A stretch of DNA of 64,000 bases, taken from positions 116,695,343 through 116,759,342 of the forward strand of contig NC_092811.1 in NCBI RefSeq assembly GCF_040954645.1. Reading direction: 5' to 3'. Source of the stretch: Diabrotica undecimpunctata. Lineage: Eukaryota > Arthropoda > Insecta > Coleoptera > Chrysomelidae. Below, in pieces: positions 34,101-45,542 of this stretch (the first letter of the stretch is position 1; the number at the start of each line of letters is the position of its first letter). Below the pieces are notes generated by a model. That model was not told where the DNA came from and did not search any database. It saw only the letters and a list, made by a program, of their open reading frames with translations. The position numbers and the translations under genes were made by a program.

Positions 34101-37100
34101 GATGGTAAATAATTGCAAGAAAAATTTTGGTGCATATTGAAATCTATCATCCATGTAATATGCTTCTGCTTTTACCAAGTAACGTAAATTCTCAAGAATG
34201 CCAAAAATAATAATATTTTGTTCCGAATCGTTCTGCAACACAAAACATTTATCGTGGTCCGTCTTTAGATTCATCTTTCGGATTGCTTGATGCGCTTTCC
34301 CATTGTCTTCGGTACAGGTGGCATAAAAGGTAAACGATTGTTGCTCATATTCCTCCGAATACAAGAGATGTTCGTTGTTTTCAGGTGTTCTTTGAAAGAA
34401 GAAAATAGAATCTTTTGGTGAATGATTTTTTATGGCCTTTCCCATAGGTACTCTTAAGCTTTCACCTTGCAGGAGTTGCGGACTTGACAACTTAGTTTTC
34501 GAAGGTCGCTTACGCGATTGTGTCCCAAGTCGCAGTGTAGAATATTTTCCGCAACTAAAATAATTATAGAAATATAATATCTAGCAAGAGAAATGTAGAT
34601 TATTTCTTAACAAACTTTAAAGAACAATATTAACATACATTTGTTTTTAGATTTAAATGGCTAAATATGCAGGGTGTTTCACTCTACAAGTACCAATGTG
34701 ACTTTAACAATTTAATAAGAAATCTAAAATGTATCAGAAACGTTAATCTACTTAAAGCAACAGGGTAATGTTATGCCTTGTCCATAAGAAACATCTTGTA
34801 CAGTTGACTTAAAGAACTTAATTAAGCTGATTTGTTCTGTTTGTATGACATTTAGCCTTACATTTTTTGTCCGCGTTGGCTCAAAACGTCAATAAACATT
34901 TCACTATACATGTTAAAGGAACTAGGGAAAATGAAGAGAAATTTTCCTTTTCGCATAGTTTTAGGTAGCTATCAATAGAATTTTGTGGAATTCCCAAATA
35001 AAAACCAATGAATTACATTTGCATTTAATACATCTATTTTAGATTTATTCTGTCAAATTACCAAATCTTAGCCGTTTTTTAAGGGGTTTATGGTCTTTAC
35101 CTGCTACGGGTTGCAGGTAGCCCAGTGATGAGTTTACCAATCTCTCGGGGTCTATTTTAAAATACCTACTTTTATGACGGTGATGAGTTTGTACTATGTC
35201 CGAGGGTATTTATTCTAATTGGTGATGAGTTTACGTATATCCGATTTCTTATAAATCTCCATATTTGTTTTTGTGTACCGTAGAAGTCGCTTTTCATCCT
35301 TTTTGTAAACTGTTACCAGTGTTCATTTTTTGTTCTTCTTACCAACTGCTTTGTTTCATTTTGTATTGTTCTATAGGTGTCTCGGGATTCTGAAGTATTT
35401 GATGTTTTGTACTTCGTGTAGGCCTTTCGTTTCTCTTTACATTTCTATTTTATTGCTTTTCTGAACCATGGTGTACTGTTGTTGTTTCTTTTGTTCAGTA
35501 TGACTTTGCCTTTTCCTAGAGCTTCTGTTGCTGCTTCTTCAATATTGTTTTTAATTTTCTCCCAGCTCTTGTTTATATCTTCGTTGTCGTCTATTTGTTT
35601 CAGCTGTATCTTCTGTGCTAGCCTCCTTTGGTACATTTCTCTCGTAGAGTCGTTCCACAGTGATTCTACATTTAATTTTTCCTCGGTGATTTTCTGTAGA
35701 AAATGTTTTGGTGTTATTTTCGTTCTTATTATTTCTTATCTTATTTTGCTAGTACATACTAGTTTGTGTTCGCTCCCTGAGTCTGCTGAGTTTAAAGTTC
35801 GAATATCTAAAATTTGCTTTGGGTCGATTTTTCTATTAGTGACTACAAAGTCAATCATAGATTTGTGCTTCCTGGAGTTTTCAAATGTATATTTATACTG
35901 CAGCTTATGGTCAAAAAATATATTATTGATTCTCAGTTCGTTAAAAGCACAGAGATTAGCCATGAGTTCTCCATTTGCGTTGACATGGTTTTCATTAAAC
36001 CTTTGTTTTACTCCTGGAACTATTTCATTTCCGATTCGTGCATTAAAGTCACCCATACAAATTAATGGTTCTTCATGAAGTATTTTATCCAGGAAGGTTT
36101 GCAATTGTTCGTAGAATGCCTCTCGTTCCTCTTTAGGTTTGCAGTCCTCGGGGCTATAGATAGATATGACATTTAATTTTTGGTAGTCCATTGTGATGTT
36201 CATATGTATTATTCTTTCGGAGATATAACGGCAGTTATTTATGTTGTCTTTAAAATTTTTATGGACAAGAATACCTACAGCTGCTCGTGCTCGTTCTTCA
36301 TTCTTCACTTCATTGTATGCTAGAAAATATTGTTTATAGTTTCTTTGACCTTTACCTTTCTTCTTGGTTTCTTGGATTGCACAAATGTCTATGTTTTTAT
36401 TTATCAGTTCTTCTATTATCTCTTGGTCTTTGTTGTTGAGAGAAGTAATGTTCCATGTTGCCAATCTGATTGTGGGCTTATTTTTCCTTTTCGTTTTCCT
36501 TTTCTTTGCGTAATTCGTCATCTTAGGTTCCGTCTGGTTACGAGCCTTTATATCGGTTCTTGTGCAACAAACAATATTATTTTATTTAGAAACATACAAT
36601 CCACATCAACCATGCAGGATTCTTAGTGAAGTAACGTACGTTTATATTACATTGATGTCATCTAAGATTCCACATTTTCTTATTTTTCTTCATAGTAGTG
36701 GCAATCGATAGTTCGAAATGTTTGGTGCGTTTGAGCCTGTAGACTAGGTCTTGATTATTTAACAGCTCTAAACACTGCCTGTTACTATGGAGTTGAGTTT
36801 TGTGACCCTTGGCAACCTTCTTTATTTCTTCTTGAATTATTACTATGCCGAGTTACCAATGTAGGTCTTTGTTATTTTTTTTTCCTCAGTTAATGGCACC
36901 ATCAGAGCCAAAAGGCCAGTCTTATAGGTCTTTATTACGATTATATTCCGGAGCGTTGACTATATTAATAACTATTTGGTTTTGAACTCTTTAAAGGCAA
37001 GCATAGTTACTCTTACTAGTACAGCACAGCTCTATAGACTAGGCGGGATCTGTTGAAATTCAGACCATAATGGACATTTTCCATAGGAAGCTATTTTTTT

Positions 37101-40100
37101 GCTGTAATCCCTTCAGGATGTGCCCAATATCGATAATCACGATATGCGCCAGTCGCAAACCCTGTGCTAAATTTTTTATTTAACAAAATCTGAAAACAAT
37201 TGAAAATTTCTCATTTTTTTGCTCCTATTTTCGTTTATAATTCGGAAAATATTGATCCTAGAGAAAAAAATTATAAAAAGTTAAAAGTTTCGTTATTCAA
37301 TTTTACACAACATTTTGTTAGCTAGAAATTGAAAATTTAATGTTTATTGTTGAAAAAATAGCAATAATTGGAAAAAAAAGTACAAAAAAATGAAGTTAAT
37401 CCTTTAAATGTTTTCGACTTTCTAAACTTGACCTACAAGCTCCATATTCCGCCTAGAAAAACCTTTTAATATGTTTAAAAGGTCTGCTAAATTTTGTTTA
37501 GATCGGTGGGATAGGTTTTGCATAATAATTTTGCAAATTAGCCTACTGGAAAAAAATCGCAAATTTTCAAATTTATAGTAGGCCCTAAATAAGGCTCTCA
37601 GATAGTTGCAAATTTATTTACTTATAAAGGAAGGCTCAAACTTTCAAAAGCTTTTTGTAAAATTCAAATCGGTTCATTAGGAGAGCCTAGAAATTTTTTT
37701 AAAGTTTTAAATATTTTTTAGGCTTATAAACAAATTGAATAACTTTACAAGCTTTAAACATATCAATTTCAAAATTTATACACTTAAAGAACATTAAAAC
37801 GCTTCTTTTAAAAAAACGATACATTCGGCTTACTGGTTGCCGAGATATTGAAGGGCAAGGTCAGACCTGAAGATTCTTGTCCTTCTAAAAAAAAAAAGAC
37901 TTTAAAAAAAATTATTGAAGATTGAGTCAAAATAAAGTTTATTTATGAAAAAAAAATTTTTTTCGTTCGCCTTTGTTTTAACAATTTAAATTATTTATTA
38001 ACAATTTATAAATACATATTTGTTTATTAAAAGTAACAATTTACTTCAATGTATAAATTGCAAGCCCAAAAAAAATACATGAAGAAAAAATGCAATTATT
38101 GTTTAACATACAATTGTTTATTGCAAATTTCCCAATTTTGCAATTAAAAATGGTATATGAAAATATGATATTTTAAATCCTTGTCGTCCGAGACATCGAT
38201 TCAAAAAAAAAGAGCAAAATTGGTTAACAAGAAGCCGAGATAATGCAATTTTTAGCGAGCGCTATCATTTTGAACTCGCCGATTCACATTTCGAGTGAAT
38301 GTCCCCCACCACCACCTCTCATGCAATCTGAGCGACGTTTTACGCGAAAACGGTTTTTTATTTGTCTTTTTTATGGATGTTGCCATAAAGCGCATTACGT
38401 AAAACTTTTCATATAAAAAGTACTTGACAAGACGAGGGTATTTGTTTAAAAACGAGCTCTCTATCACTTATGGTTACACGGCAAATGTATGCCAACTTTG
38501 ACCTTCAATATTTTGGCAACCAGTAAGCCGAATGTATCTTTTTTTTTAAAGAAGCGTCTTTTAATATTCTTTAAGTGTATAAATTTTGAAATTGATAGGT
38601 TTAAAGCTCGTAAAGTTATTCGATTTGTTTATAAGCCTAATATATATAAAAAATGTTTAAAACTTTAAAAAATTTTCTAGGCTCTCCTAGTGAACCGATT
38701 TGAATTTTACATAAAGCTTTTGAAAGTTTGAGCCTTCTTTTATGTGTAAAAAAATTTGCAACTATCTGAGGGCTTTATTTAGGGCCTACTATAAATTTGA
38801 AAATTTGCAATTTTTTTCCAGTAGGCTGGGTTGCAAAATTATTATGCAAAACCTACCCCACCGATCTAAACAAAATTTAGCAGACCTCTTAAACATATTA
38901 AAAGGTTTTTCTAGGCGGAATATGGAGCTTGTAGGTCAAGTTTAGAAAGTCGAAAACATTTAAAGGATTAACTTCATTTTTTTGTACTTTTTTTTCCAAT
39001 TGTTGTATTTTTTCAACAATAAACATTAAATTTTCAATTTCTAGCTAACGAAATATTGTGTTAAAATTGAACTTTAACTTCTTATAATTTTTTCTCTAAG
39101 ATCAATATTTTCCGAATTATAAACGAAAATAGGAGCAACAAAATGGAAAATTTTCAATTGTTTTCAGATTTTGTTAAATAAAAAATTTAGCACAGGGTTT
39201 GCGACTGGCGCATATCGTGATTATCGATATTGGACACATCCTGAAGGGATTCCAGCAAAAAATAGCTTCCTATGGAAAATGTCCAATCCAAAACAGATCC
39301 CGCCTAGACTACTATATCTGTAGACCATAGTACCATACTGGTTTAAGCATATGTTTGTAAATTAATACCTTGTTTTTGATTGTAAGTTGTGAGCTTCTAT
39401 CGAATAACCAATATAACTTCTTGTTTCAGTTTCAGTTCCCTAGCTTTCTTTCTAATATGTCCCTGCCACTTTAACTTGCTATCCAAATCAAACCCTAGAT
39501 ATTTAACTGTTTTTTTGTACTGGTTAGTCTAACTGAGCGATTATTTAAATTTTGTAAATAAAATCGATATGGACAGATTTCCCTTCATTCATTTTTATGA
39601 GTATTTATTATTCCAAGTGCTGATTTTGTTCACTGTATTTTGGAGGTGTCCATTTGTTTCTTCGAATGTTTCACTAACTGTTAGTATGGCTGTCCCGTTT
39701 GCAAATGTAGCCAGTTTAATATAGTCTGCACGCAAATCGATTAACTTTTGTGCAAATTTTATGAAACTTTTTTGTTTTCTCTAAAGACATCGTCATGTTT
39801 CACATACTTTGTTGGCTTTCTTTACACGTTTTCTTTAAGTCAATAGTTTTATAAAGTTCTACTGAATACAACTATATTCTAATATAATACTAATATTCTT
39901 GTATTTTATTGTTTTAGAAAGACTACAACAGAAATTATGCTACTCCTAATGAAGAACAGCATCGTAAAGGAATTTTCGTTAACACTTTAAATAAAATCAA
40001 AGAGCACAATGCCAAATACGAACGAGGAGAAATTTCTTTTTCCTTAGGCATAAATCAATTCGCTGACCTTACCCACGAGGAATTTTCAAGTAGATATACG

Positions 40101-40160
40101 ATGAAAAACTGGGTAGAGCAACAGAGAAAACTTGCTGAGAAAAATGCTGCCAAGAATTAA
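31167..40160 (+). CDS. secreted cathepsin propeptide inhibitor (I29) protein 1; two exons
   Basis: Exon 1 is 31167-31256 and exon 2 is 39918-40160; the 8.66-kb intron has a GTGAGT donor and a TTTTAG acceptor, phase 0. The 110-residue product has a signal peptide (residues 1-15, hydrophobic LLLFVVAVALA) and one I29 domain (residues about 25-88) with an ERFNIN-type helix (E-R-F-T-I-N, Asn replaced by Thr) and GINQFAD, the GNFD-type motif. No peptidase follows; the protein ends in a Lys-rich tail. Free I29 proteins such as crammer, BCPI and CTLA-2 inhibit cathepsin L-like proteases, so a secreted inhibitor, perhaps digestive or lysosomal, is likely. A paralogue lies at 53922-57575. Confidence 0.85.
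31677..32617 (-). pseudogene. LINE reverse transcriptase (broken)
   Basis: From 32606 the frame gives MAELKEYNNIPAYEW, WRNSIMISMFKKEDKEDPN and INLLNTALKV; after shifts, an AFDRI-like block near 32155 and the catalytic CYADDAALIAKTEDEL near 31890 follow. The C-terminus decays towards 31400. Several frameshifts are present. Confidence 0.8.
32626..35242 (-). mobile_element. MULE (Mutator-like) DNA transposon A
   Basis: Ends GGACGTGTACGAACTCATCAC at 32626 and, inverted, GGATATACGTAAACTCATCA at 35242. GATTTCTT is duplicated at 32618-32625 and 35243-35250. Each end has three spaced copies of (A/G)AACT(C/G)ATCACC, likely transposase-binding sites. It holds a damaged transposase and is the longer relative of the element at 42475-44662. 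Confidence 0.85.
33413..34490 (-). pseudogene. MULE transposase, frameshifted
   Basis: Two overlapping minus-strand frames (34490-34017 and 34087-33413) form one protein. The first carries SFTFYATCTEDNG, KAEAYYMDDRFQYAPKFF and QLFTIH, matching the MULE core around its first catalytic Asp. The second, after a shift near 34050, continues with DKCIETYVTVFSQL, NGRNCRSAICE-like helices and TTNPCESFYSRF, the conserved motif close to the end of the MULE domain. An N-terminal FLYWCH-type part may be lost. One shift makes it non-functional. Confidence 0.75.
35252..36521 (-). pseudogene. LINE endonuclease and linker
   Basis: From ATG 36521 a 261-residue frame shows a nearly complete endonuclease: TIRLATWNITSLN, CAIQETKKKG, VISIYSPEDCK, ICMGDFNARIGNE, SMIDFVVTNRK and SGSEHKLVC. 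It ends at 35736; the linker continues in other frames (MYQRRLAQKIQLKQ, 35636-35445). The N-terminal WN and QE residues are present, so the 5' end is nearly complete. Confidence 0.85.
36640..37040 (-). pseudogene. jockey-like LINE fragment (3' part)
   Basis: Minus-strand scraps read CCTSKSNYAC, INIVNAPEYNRNKDL and PLTEEKKITKTYIG, the tail of a jockey-type reverse transcriptase. It is the continuation of the piece at 39306-39760, separated by the foldback insertion. Confidence 0.55.
37041..39305. mobile_element. 2.27-kb foldback element with about 0.8-kb inverted arms
   Basis: Starts AGGCGGGATCTGTT and ends AACAGATCCCGCCT. The arms (37041-37868 and 38497-39305) match in inverse order over about 800 bp at roughly 90%, around a 630-bp middle. 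AGACT follows the element and precedes it, fitting a 5-bp target duplication within a jockey-like LINE. No coding sequence is seen in arms or middle. RNA across it would make a very long hairpin. Confidence 0.8.
39306..39760 (-). pseudogene. jockey-like LINE fragment (palm-thumb)
   Basis: Minus-strand reading gives LATFANGTAILTVSETFEE (the catalytic Asp pair is replaced), LQNTVNKISTWNN and TVKYLGFDLDSKLKWQGHI, then KKARELKLKQEV. This is the YLG/W-HI region of jockey-clade enzymes. Stops are present. Confidence 0.6.
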
Positions 40161-40219
40161 TCTACAGAATGATCTTAATATTATACAGTTAATCGGTAAA
40201 TGATGGACATGATAGAAAC

Positions 40220-40263
40220 AATAAAGCTAATTTATAGTTAACGGTTTTGTTTGAAATAATAAA
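40220..40263 (+). terminator. poly(A) signals of the first inhibitor gene
   Basis: AATAAA occurs at 40220-40225 and again at 40258-40263, 60-100 bp after the stop codon. Confidence 0.7.
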
Positions 40264-40814
40264 TTTTTACATAAAAATAATGAGTTTTTATATAAATGTA
40301 GGCCTTATCGCAATACCGTGGTAATAATAGAAGAAAGCTGATTAAGGTTAAAAGTTTTAAAAAAATCTAAAAAATATTTATTTAAATGTAGAAACCTTAA
40401 TTCTTATTATCAACGATTTTCAGTTCTTCATTAATATAGTCAGAAGTTTGGTTCAGCTGATTATATAAAGTATGGTAGACTGGCGGAATATTAGGTAAAG
40501 TGCTTTTTATTTTTTTTTTTTTATTTTATTTTTTCAGTTTTGAGAGGTTCTTTGTATTTTTTGGGAATGTATAGCAACTCTGCTGTTATGGATCTGCCTT
40601 TTTTTAAGACAATAACTTTTTAAGACAATGTTTGATAAAAAATGACGCTACTTCTTGTGATTTAAATCAAAAACTCTAAGTTCTTGCAAAATTTAAGCTT
40701 TGTTTGTTAGGAAAACGTGCATTTTTATTACCATTATTAAGACAAGGTTCAAAATTGTAAAAATATTTTTGTGCCGTCTGGGTTAGTTTCTTTGTTCTGA
40801 GTTTCTGAGTTAGT
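40264..40814. other. AT-rich 3' flank of the first gene
   Basis: Contains a T-rich low-complexity run (40505-40545). Nothing else is recognised. Confidence 0.5.
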
Positions 40815-40819
40815 TCAAG

Positions 40820-41627
40820 TTTCTGAAATTAAGAGGACTAGCCTTTGGAAAATGTTGAGAGATTTTGGATTTAAATTAAAAAGAAAATAATAGGTTACTT
40901 TTATGCGAAAGGAGTAGTGTGTTTCATAAAAGAATTAACTTTTTGAGAGAATATACTAGACTTAAATCTGAAAATGCAACATTCGTATACTTAGATGAGA
41001 CATGGACATTTGCAAAGGGTGGAATTAAAAGAATTTGGCAAGACGAGAGCATAAAATTAATAAAACACACAGATAGCGAAGTCAAAAGACACATCATTCT
41101 TCATGCAGGAGGGAAAGAAGGCTTTATAGAAAACGAAAATTTGATTTTTTCGTCAAAATCAAAATCTGCTGATTACCATAAAAACATGAATGCAGATATG
41201 TTTGTTAAATGGCTTGAGGAGAAACTGTTACCTAGTCTGAGTAAACCATTAGTTATAGTTTTAGATAATTCACATTCACCATTCGGAGATTTTGGAGAAA
41301 CAACCAAAACAGTCGTGGAATGTACCGAGCATAAAAAATTGGGTAGTTGAAAATAATATCAATTTTCCGGAATACGCGTTCAAATCAGAGTTACTGGAAA
41401 TTTCGAAAAGTAATGAAAAATCAACAGTTTATATAGTTGACCAAACTGTATCAAGTTATGAACATCAAGTACTAAGAGTACCGCCGTATCACTGCCAGTT
41501 TAATGCCATCGAACACATCTGGGGTATTAGTAAAAGGTATTATGATAATCACGTTGGATGCAGTGGATACAATCACGATGAAATTAGGGAAATGTGTCAA
41601 GAAGTTCTTAAAACTGCAACTCCATAA
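40820..41627 (+). pseudogene. Tc1/mariner-like transposase, DDE core with a frameshift
   Basis: TSLWKMLRDFGF then, after a shift, INFLREYTRLK, FVYLDETWTF with the first Asp, VIVLDNSHSP with the second, and after another shift near 41320 NNINFPEYAFKSELLEIS, VYIVDQTVSS and RVPPYHCQFNAIEHIWG with the catalytic Glu. The spacing between the second Asp and Glu is about 80 residues, much longer than in classic Tc1 (34). The protein ends at 41627. Two shifts make it inactive. Confidence 0.75.
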
Positions 41628-41933
41628 ATATGGGCCAAAACTGTAAATAAATATGAAAAATTAATAGCAGAGTGATTATAGATTGACATAATGATAGCGG
41701 TAGTGAATTTAGTGACGATGATATAAATTTAAATATTCAGTAAGTACACTATTATAATGTTATTTACAAAATAATTGTACAGCAGGTTAACCATTATATT
41801 TATACATTCATTATTAGCAAAATAAACAATAATATTTAAAATTCCATTTAAATTTGTGCTCCTCATTTTATACAAATTAACTCTGATAATACAGGCTAAT
41901 ATATTCTAACCAAAGTAAGTAATTAAAAAGATT

Positions 41934-42034
41934 ATGGAGGACTCCAGTGCAGTTTACCGTGCCTTTTACTACAACGAAAGGTTTTCTGCGAATTCCATTA
42001 ATCGTTTAGAGGCGTAAGTTGGTTGAATGTACTG
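41934..42034 (-). repeat. right terminal inverted repeat, Tc1-like copy 2
   Basis: Complement of 26598-26701 with a few substitutions; outer end GGTTGAATGTACTG followed by TA. Confidence 0.75.
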
Positions 42035-42036
42035 TA

Positions 42037-42465
42037 GCAAAGGTTTCCGTTGTGGAGAGGAGTCCTTTAACAGAAGTTTTACTGTATACGACATTTATTT
42101 GGGTAAGAGGCCATGTAGCCTAGATAATGAAAAAGCTAATAGTTTGACCAAAAGCAAAATAAAGTTTTGGAATATTTATACAGTAAGAAATATAATATAA
42201 TCCCATAAAAACTAATAAATAAGTTCTAATGTAGCTTGAATTGACGCATAAATCCAACAAAATTATAAAAGGTATGCATAGAAAAAGTTACAATAAGAAT
42301 TTAGTACAGGAGAAATACAGAAGATGGTAGGAAAAATTAATGTTTTCATGACTTATTTTAATTACAATTTTTTTCGATGGCTTTATACTATGTTGAAGCT
42401 ATGTACTTGTTTTATTGCTTTCTTCATGATAAATGTTGATGACCTGTTTCCTTTTATTTGCCCCT
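42037..42465. other. spacer, nothing recognised
   Basis: AT-rich, with no gene or clear repeat, between the Tc1-like end and the MULE relative. Confidence 0.5.
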
Positions 42466-43183
42466 TCACAGTTGGGTACACGTAAACTCATCACCATTTA
42501 CCATAAATACCCTCGTACATAGTACAAACTCATCACCGCCATAAAAGTAGGGTTTTCAAAATAGACCCTAAGAGATTGGTAAACTGATCACTGGCCTACC
42601 TGCACCCCGGATCAGATATAGACCATAAAATCCCAGCAAACGGCTAGTTTTTGGTAATTTCACAAAATAATCCAAATCAAAATGTCTTAAATGCAACTGC
42701 AATTTATTGGTTTTTATTTGGGAATTTCACAAAATTCTATAGATAGCTACCTAAAATCATGAGAAAAGAAAAATTTCTCTTTATTTGCCCTTGTTTCTTC
42801 AACATGGATAGTAAACTGCTAATTGATTACGTCCTGAGCCAACGCGGACAAAAATAATGGTTATCAATAATTTCAAATTTTAATTGCGAGAAACTCTAAA
42901 AAAAATCGAATTGCCTTTTGTGAACTTGTGCGACGAAAGGGTGTAAGGCTAAATGTCATACAACTGGTAAGTGGAAATTTTATACCGTTTTTGTTTAGTT
43001 GTTTCGCCCTGGTTTTCGCGAATCATCCTGATCAAACAGAAAAAAATCAGCGTAATTAAGTTCTTTACGTTAACTGTATAAGATGTTTCTTGTAGGCAAG
43101 GCATAATATTACTTTGTTGCTGTAGATTACCTTTTCCGATATTACATTTTGAGATTTCTAATTAAATTGTTAAAGTCACATTG

Positions 43184-43186
<3 letters not shown>

Positions 43187-43230
<44 letters not shown>
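43187..43230. repeat. (TA)n microsatellite
   Basis: About 20 TA units directly before a MITE whose end starts CAGGGTATCC. Confidence 0.9.
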
Positions 43231-43233
<3 letters not shown>

Positions 43234-43581
43234 GGTATCCAAGTAAGTCGACACCATATGTCTTTTTAGTTTTATGAATTTTGTTATATAAAATAATTAT
43301 GTTACATAAAAAGTTTTTGAATGATCTAAAACCTAGAATACAATGATCAGATATTAAATTTTTTTTAGTTGTATACGCGGTTTGTCAAAAAAAATGAATT
43401 GTGGATATTCTCAAGTCTCAATGAAATTCATGTTGTTAAACGAACCGCGTAAATGACTGAAGAATACTAATATCTGATTCTGATGATTGAAGTTCTAGAT
43501 CATTCAGAACTAGAGAATAAATTTTTTTTCATAAAACTAAAAATTAAAAAAAATTTTCATATGGTACCGATTTGGACTACA
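43231..43581. mobile_element. small inverted-repeat MITE inside element B
   Basis: Starts CAGGGTATCCAAGTAAGTCG, and the right part near 43400-43581 is its imperfect inverse (CATATGGTACCGATTTGGAC). The centre is near 43410. The start resembles the CAGGGTGTTT end of the MITE at 62623. Confidence 0.55.
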
Positions 43582-44671
43582 AAACACAACTACATATTTG
43601 GGCGTGCAGCCGAAGATAGGACAAAGAAGTACTCTTTTTAGTCTACCAAGCTTTCGCAAATCTTTATATGCATCATCAGGGTGCTACAATAAACAAAATT
43701 AGTACAAATTACACAATAAAAATTATTTTGTATCTTACACTAATTGAGGTTAGTTGTCATGATGTTTATAAAATGAAATGAACAACTCATCTGACTCCTA
43801 CAAATAATGGCGAAAACTAACCAAAAGATGTAAAAAAATTGCTTTTAAAAGCACTCTAATTGTGGGATCTTGAGTCTAACTACTCTAAGTCATTGAAAGA
43901 TAAAGTACAGGAAACTGTACTTAAGCATTTTGATGCATTCTGTCTCAATAAATGAATTGCTGATTACTTTAAATTTAAAAATTTCCGCCAATGATGCCAT
44001 AAAATGTAAAGCTTTGCACGTGTAAAAAATTAAGTTTCCTTCGATTTCAATGCACTAATAGCACACTCAAGTTTTTAGCTTTTCCTATTTTTTAGGTATT
44101 TTATATTTACTAACTGTCCAAAATCGTCTATTATTTTCAAGATAGTCAAATAACGCCAAAACGGTAAGACTTAGACCGAATGTATGCTTAACAAATTATC
44201 TCGAGAATTCAATGATAAATATAAAAATGCAATGAAAATCAAATAACGAAGTTGGGACTACTTCCGATATAAACAAAAATAGCACATATTGACAAATATT
44301 TTCATTTTAAAGTTCACTATCGAAATCCTATGCAACTAAATTTTTAGATCTCAAAACCATTTAGATTGGCAGATACGTCTAATAGGACACACCGTGAGAC
44401 ATATTAATATCTCAGTTAAATTTTAAAGCAACTTGCTTAAAATAATTTCTGAATTTATTAAATTATCACATAAACGAGAAGTATAACAGGTAAGAGGCAA
44501 CCTTTCGCATTAGAAACCAGGCAAAAATCCCGGTGATGAGTTTACCTATCTGCGGTGATGAGTTTACCCAATCTCCAAAGGATGCCGGTGATCAGTTTAC
44601 TATATCTCCGAGGGTCTAATAATTTTATGGGGGGCTATATAGTGATGAGTTCGTACACGTCCTCACAGTTG

Positions 44672-45542
44672 CTATGTTATATGCATGTTTTACTACTTCT
44701 ATCGATTTTACTGACTTTTTAAATCTTTTACTATTTATCATATTATTTCTCCTATCTACATAATTGAACGTTGCTTGAATATTATAAACTTCCGGTAGAG
44801 ATCTTCCGTTTCATTTTTCCTCTCGATAATGACTCTCGATATATAGATGTTATCTATTGTTGATGAATTTGATTTCAAATACTAATAATATTGGAGCAGA
44901 TATTAATGCCCATTTATCCATAAAAAATGTTTGCTCTCTATTCTATAGAACGATACCCTGTAGCAGTTTAGAATAAACCGAACGCAGGAACAAACGAACC
45001 AAAATAGGAACATTTATTTAGAGATTCATTACAAAGAAGTTACTAAGAATTTAAGCAAACACATAAAACAAGATTTCTATATCAGTTAACAATGTAACTC
45101 ACATTTATTTGTCTTGAATGGTGTAGTATTCACATGAGACCAGTAGCGTAACATAGGTAATTTTTTTATCCGGGTCACGGAAATGCTTTTCCAATTCGAT
45201 AACTGCAATAGTATGTGTTTCTTGATTAAATTCTTGGTGACAGAGTATATACTGAAGAAACCAGATGAAGCAAAAGAATATTTCTATCAATAACTGAAAA
45301 GAACAATCCAATACTGTTCAAGAAGCGATGTGAAGGTCTTAATAGAAGGTTTTAACGCGATTATATGTAAAAAAAAGGAAATATACACCAATCATTGAAA
45401 AACACAGTTTACGTAAAAAGTTGAACAATAACGGGATGCGCCTGATACAGTTAGTAGCGTCAATGAAGATGATAATTTGCATCAAATGCTTTATGCTTAA
45501 GAAATAACATAGCTAGATTAACAGCTAGAAATGTAAAGAAAT
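44672..45542. other. AT-rich spacer, nothing recognised
   Basis: No supported frame; a 68-codon minus-strand frame near 45105-45311 shows no domain. Confidence 0.5.

Larger units (their letters stand above)
31380..36560 (-). mobile_element. RTE-like LINE in the intron, antisense, split by a MULE
   Basis: A non-LTR element on the minus strand inside the first gene's intron. Its endonuclease is at 35736-36521, the linker at 35250-35636, and the reverse transcriptase at 31680-32606. A MULE (32626-35242) sits between linker and reverse transcriptase; joining the flanks minus one target-repeat copy restores one continuous frame. The 3' end is near 31380 with a TATAGTATAG-type region. Boundaries are approximate. 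Confidence 0.8.
40815..42034 (+). mobile_element. Tc1/mariner-like element, copy 2 (right end kept)
   Basis: Begins inside the transposase linker and ends with the right terminal repeat at 42034, followed by TA. It has the same orientation as copy 1 and overlaps it in content, so these are two separate partial copies. Together they bracket the first inhibitor gene with a left end at 26598 and a right end at 42034. Confidence 0.75.
42475..44662 (+). mobile_element. MULE-related non-autonomous element B
   Basis: Its ends match element A in inverted orientation (GGTACACGTAAACTCATCAC at 42475 and the complement of GGACGTGTACGAACTC at 44662). TCACAGTTG is duplicated at 42466-42474 and 44663-44671. 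The sequence next to the ends matches A (42640-43160 against 34680-35100, and 43900-44470 against 32780-33060), but the transposase is gone. A MITE and a TA repeat lie inside instead. Confidence 0.85.

Noticed and set aside
35479..36078. Long hydrophobic plus-strand frame resembling a membrane protein
   Set aside because: It is the antisense shadow of the LINE endonuclease and linker.
43652..43679. Hammerhead-like core on the minus strand (CTGATGA ... GAAA)
   Set aside because: Stem II leaves an unpaired U and has only three pairs, and stems I and III could not be formed convincingly. It may be a decayed Penelope relic but is not supportable as a ribozyme.
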